A stretch of 64,000 bases of DNA from Candidatus Obscuribacterales bacterium. GTDB lineage: Bacteria > Cyanobacteriota > Vampirovibrionia > Obscuribacterales > Obscuribacteraceae. The notes beneath the pieces are model-generated. The model was not told where the DNA came from. It was given only the letters and a program-made list of their open reading frames with translations, and made no database searches. Position 1 is the first letter of the stretch. Every line of letters starts with the position of its first letter. Below, piece after piece: positions 62,129 through 64,000 of this stretch. The stretch covers positions 62,001-126,000 of the forward strand of contig JAIERK010000050.1 in the NCBI GenBank assembly GCA_019746975.1. The letters are read 5' to 3'. The translations under genes were made by a program, and so were the position numbers.

Positions 62129-63121
62129 CTATTCAAGAGAATGATCTCTACCGAGTTTGTTGGCGATCTGGGTCTTCACAGAACCGGTCCCATTTTGGTT
62201 TTTAGAAACTGTCCTGTCGGATCCTGTATTCAGCATAGCCTTTTTAGGATCTTCAAGAGCGTATTCGGTGTCTTCCGAGAAGTTTCTGACATATTGCACC
62301 AGATGCCAGATATAGTCCGCATCAAAAGTGACCTTGTTACCGCGATCTTGCTTACCGAGGAAATTCGGCATGCCTTCCCATTTGATACCGTTAGCGATGT
62401 GATCCCAGATCTGCTCATCGGTCCGATCGTAGAATCGATCGTACTGGGTGAAGTTAGCAGGAGCCGGCTGCAAAACTAGCCCTTTGTTGAGCTGACCGTC
62501 GCCTGCGCCGCGGCTACCGTGGCAAACTGCACAGTTGGCGCCGAATACCGCCTTCATAGCGAGCTTTTCTTCAGCTGGTAGGAGCGGAGCTGCAAGAGAT
62601 CTCGTATAGAAGATGAGATCCCATCGTTGTCTGTTGTTAAGCTTTTCCTGGTAAGCGTCGTGTTTGATATGACGACCTTTTCCGTGCTCCTCTTCCATCT
62701 CCATCTTGTTACCTTCGGCGGTACCAAGGGCCGATGTGACCGGTTGGACATATTCAATGCCTTCACCAAAGGTCAGGACTTTATATTGATCGACTGGCTT
62801 GCGTTTACGCATCCACTCGACATTGGTCAGATCGACATCGCACTTGCCGCTAACGCCTTTGCCGTCTTCACCGTGGCATTGAGCGCAGCTGTTTTGCTTC
62901 CAGTAGACTCCACCGTCGGCTACAGAAGGGACGGCATCCGGGAAGAGTACGACGCCCTTACCCATGGTCAATTCTTTACTGCCGATTTGTTCGTCTTTCG
63001 AAGAGAGGCTGACTGGCGTGGTACAAGCCGTCATCGCTACTGCGACCGGAATAGTAAGGAGGGCAAAGGTCAAAATGTTGAACTTGCCGGCTAGTCTTTT
63101 AATTTGCGAGTTAAGAGGCAT
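62129..63121 (-). CDS. Diheme cytochrome c lipoprotein
   Basis: The start is the Met of MPLNSQIKR (the frame is open to 63154). A leader with lipobox AMTAC is followed by two cytochrome c domains. Heme sites are CAQCH in the first and CAVCH in the second, each with surrounding class-I features (YWKQNSCAQCHGEDGKG, GANCAVCHGSRGAGDG). A possible Met ligand for the second domain is in WEGMPNF. It is the likely electron acceptor of the Rieske protein, anchored by lipid at the outer face of the membrane. It ends 12 bases before the Rieske gene. Confidence 0.88.
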   Translation of the reverse strand: MPLNSQIKRLAGKFNILTFALLTIPVAVAMTACTTPVSLSSKDEQIGSKELTMGKGVVLFPDAVPSVADGGVYWKQNSCAQCHGEDGKGVSGKCDVDLTNVEWMRKRKPVDQYKVLTFGEGIEYVQPVTSALGTAEGNKMEMEEEHGKGRHIKHDAYQEKLNNRQRWDLIFYTRSLAAPLLPAEEKLAMKAVFGANCAVCHGSRGAGDGQLNKGLVLQPAPANFTQYDRFYDRTDEQIWDHIANGIKWEGMPNFLGKQDRGNKVTFDADYIWHLVQYVRNFSEDTEYALEDPKKAMLNTGSDRTVSKNQNGTGSVKTQIANKLGRDHSLE

Positions 63122-63165
63122 TTCTTTGTCAACTTTACATGTGATACCAAACACGAATCATTCGA

Positions 63166-63327
63166 TCAGTAATTGAAAAATGGAATCCAAGATACGGCGG
63201 CGTATATGAAAATCAGCACGAAACACACCACCAGGAATGGTGGCGGCGGACCTTCACCGATGCGATACTCCGAGACTACCTCGTAGTGCTCTTCAGCTGG
63301 TTGTTCGTTGGGATTTTCTTTTGCCAT
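63166..63327 (-). CDS. 53-aa single-pass membrane protein of the cytochrome operon
   Basis: ATG (63327) to TGA, 53 residues. A polar, acidic N-terminus with PPPP (GEGPPPPF) precedes one transmembrane helix (LVVCFVLIFIYAAVSWI). GGTGAG lies a few bases upstream. It is between the CcoS-like and diheme cytochrome c genes on the same strand, with about 30-45 base gaps. Its build recalls small accessory subunits of cytochrome complexes such as CcoQ or the tiny b6f subunits. Confidence 0.6.
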   Translation of the reverse strand: MAKENPNEQPAEEHYEVVSEYRIGEGPPPPFLVVCFVLIFIYAAVSWIPFFNY

Positions 63328-63357
63328 AACTCACCCTATCTTTTCGCCATGTTCCAA

Positions 63358-63603
63358 CTAAGATTTGACAGTATTGACGGCGCGGGCACGTTCTACGGCT
63401 TCCCGAGCGCGTTGCGCGAGAGTATTGTCGTCCCCGTCATCGAGCATATCGAATTTGGACCCTTCGAGATCCTCGAACTCGCCGTTGCCGAAAGCCCACC
63501 ACATGGCGATGATCCCGACGATAAAGAAGACTCCGCACACACCGAATGCGACGTAGAGTCCGGCATCGAGGGGTGCTTGATTGAGAATACAGTTAGGACA
63601 CAT
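63358..63603 (-). CDS. CcoS-like protein (cbb3 oxidase maturation type)
   Basis: An 81-aa protein. One membrane helix (about 18-36) is followed by AFGNGEFEDLEGSKFDMLDDG, which matches the CcoS/FixS motif (GQFDDLEGPAxxxLxDD). CcoS acts in copper or heme maturation of cbb3-type oxidases. The N-terminus MCPNCILN adds a CxxC not usual in CcoS. The start overlaps the cytochrome c stop by one base (TAATG). It may belong to a cbb3-type oxidase cluster extending off the right edge, or it may be a CcoS-fold subunit of the bc complex. Confidence 0.65.
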   Translation of the reverse strand: MCPNCILNQAPLDAGLYVAFGVCGVFFIVGIIAMWWAFGNGEFEDLEGSKFDMLDDGDDNTLAQRAREAVERARAVNTVKS

Positions 63604-64000
63604 TAGTGGTCTCCTCCTGAATGCGGCTCATACTGTTGTTTGGACAGTTTTGGCAGGCGGATTTGCTCGACCTTATCGAGCTGATCGAGCTTGTCGACGG
63701 TCACTTCAGCATCTTTTGGCAGAGTCTTGAGGTAAGCGACAACATACCAGCGCTCTTCTTCGGTCAATATCAGGTTGAAGCGCGGCATACGAGTACCGAC
63801 GACACCTTCGCTGACACGGTAGAACCACATTTCATCAGAGTACTGTTTGTAGAACGGTCTCGTGAAGTTAGCGGGCTTCTTGGTGAGCGAGATGGAGTTC
63901 GGTCCGTTGCCTAGAGCCTCAAGACCATGGCAAGCTGCGCAGTTCTGCGTGAAGATACCGCGACCGGCATTGGCTGCCGCATCGGAATTGGTATCGACGT
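63603..64000 (-). CDS. Cytochrome c, C-terminal part (truncated by the window edge)
   Basis: The frame is open to the right edge of the window, so the 5' end is missing. The visible 131 residues hold a class-I cytochrome c: heme site NCAACHGLEALG, then KPANFTRPFY, MWFYRVSEGVVGTRMPRF with the probable Met ligand, and a C-terminal helix ERWYVVAYLKTLP. A short polar tail ends the protein. The missing part could add a signal peptide, another heme domain or membrane helices. It is the first visible gene of the minus-strand respiratory operon. Confidence 0.85.
   Translation of the reverse strand, partial: VDTNSDAAANAGRGIFTQNCAACHGLEALGNGPNSISLTKKPANFTRPFYKQYSDEMWFYRVSEGVVGTRMPRFNLILTEEERWYVVAYLKTLPKDAEVTVDKLDQLDKVEQIRLPKLSKQQYEPHSGGDH

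Overview
The window looks like chromosomal DNA of a non-photosynthetic relative of the cyanobacteria, possibly an aerobic Melainabacteria/Vampirovibrionia lineage such as Obscuribacterales. The reasons are indirect. There is a cyanobacterial-type HAS-barrel protein (30.2 kb), a DUF4330 protein next to an IctB-like O-antigen-ligase family protein (46-48 kb), many TPR lipoproteins, and an aerobic-type cytochrome bc operon, with no photosynthesis gene in view. Shine-Dalgarno sites of the GGAG type are common and TTG/GTG starts are frequent. The placement is an inference; no rRNA is present to settle it.

Layout. 0.1-7.3 kb: surface-glycan tailoring (TylF-like methyltransferase, acyl carrier protein, FkbH-GNAT-methyltransferase fusion, SGNH-like protein plus MBOAT acyltransferase). 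7.3-8.2 kb: decayed IS256-type transposase. 8.2-16.9 kb: GT-C type membrane proteins, a sulfatase-fold membrane enzyme, two paralogous lipoproteins plus the decayed start of a third, and a TPR protein with a polyglutamine tract. 17.0-21.8 kb: an acyltransferase-3/TPR fusion abutting a BcsA-like cellulose synthase. 21.8-27.0 kb: a GT-C-like protein, a small TPR protein and a membrane-fused spermidine-synthase-like protein. 27.1-27.3 kb: tRNA-Val and tRNA-Cys. 27.6-31.7 kb: an orphan pair of peptide-type ABC permeases, a lipoprotein, the HAS-barrel protein and an L,D-transpeptidase. 32.0-36.0 kb: a secreted TPR-caspase and a TPR lipoprotein. 36.2-38.6 kb: fmt and rsmB. 38.6-48.0 kb: a slipin, a TSUP transporter operon, an HldE-like kinase fusion, small hypotheticals, and the DUF4330/IctB-like pair. 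48.4-52.3 kb: a TadG-like surface protein and secreted proteins. 52.5-56.1 kb: a SagB-type tandem oxidoreductase, DUF2203 and a cyclase-family hydrolase.

The most striking part is the minus-strand respiratory operon from the right edge down to about 56.9 kb. In transcription order it holds: monoheme cytochrome c (cut by the window edge), a CcoS-like protein, a 53-aa membrane protein, a diheme cytochrome c lipoprotein, a Rieske protein, a 601-aa cytochrome b, two small membrane proteins, a second cytochrome b fused to a 2x[4Fe-4S] ferredoxin domain, an MvhD/FlpD-like iron-sulfur protein, and a 40-aa membrane protein. The 601-aa cytochrome b keeps the histidine pair expected for heme bL but has Arg and Tyr where both heme bH ligands should be. 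The cytochrome b-ferredoxin fusion keeps all four histidines. This reads as a two-cytochrome-b quinol complex whose low-potential branch may be rerouted to iron-sulfur carriers and an MvhD-type subunit. I regard it as the best candidate here for an undescribed system.

Three copies of a short structured repeat (two at 31.7-31.9 kb, one inverted at 38.7 kb) sit in gaps between convergent genes. No CRISPR array, rRNA or intact insertion sequence was seen.
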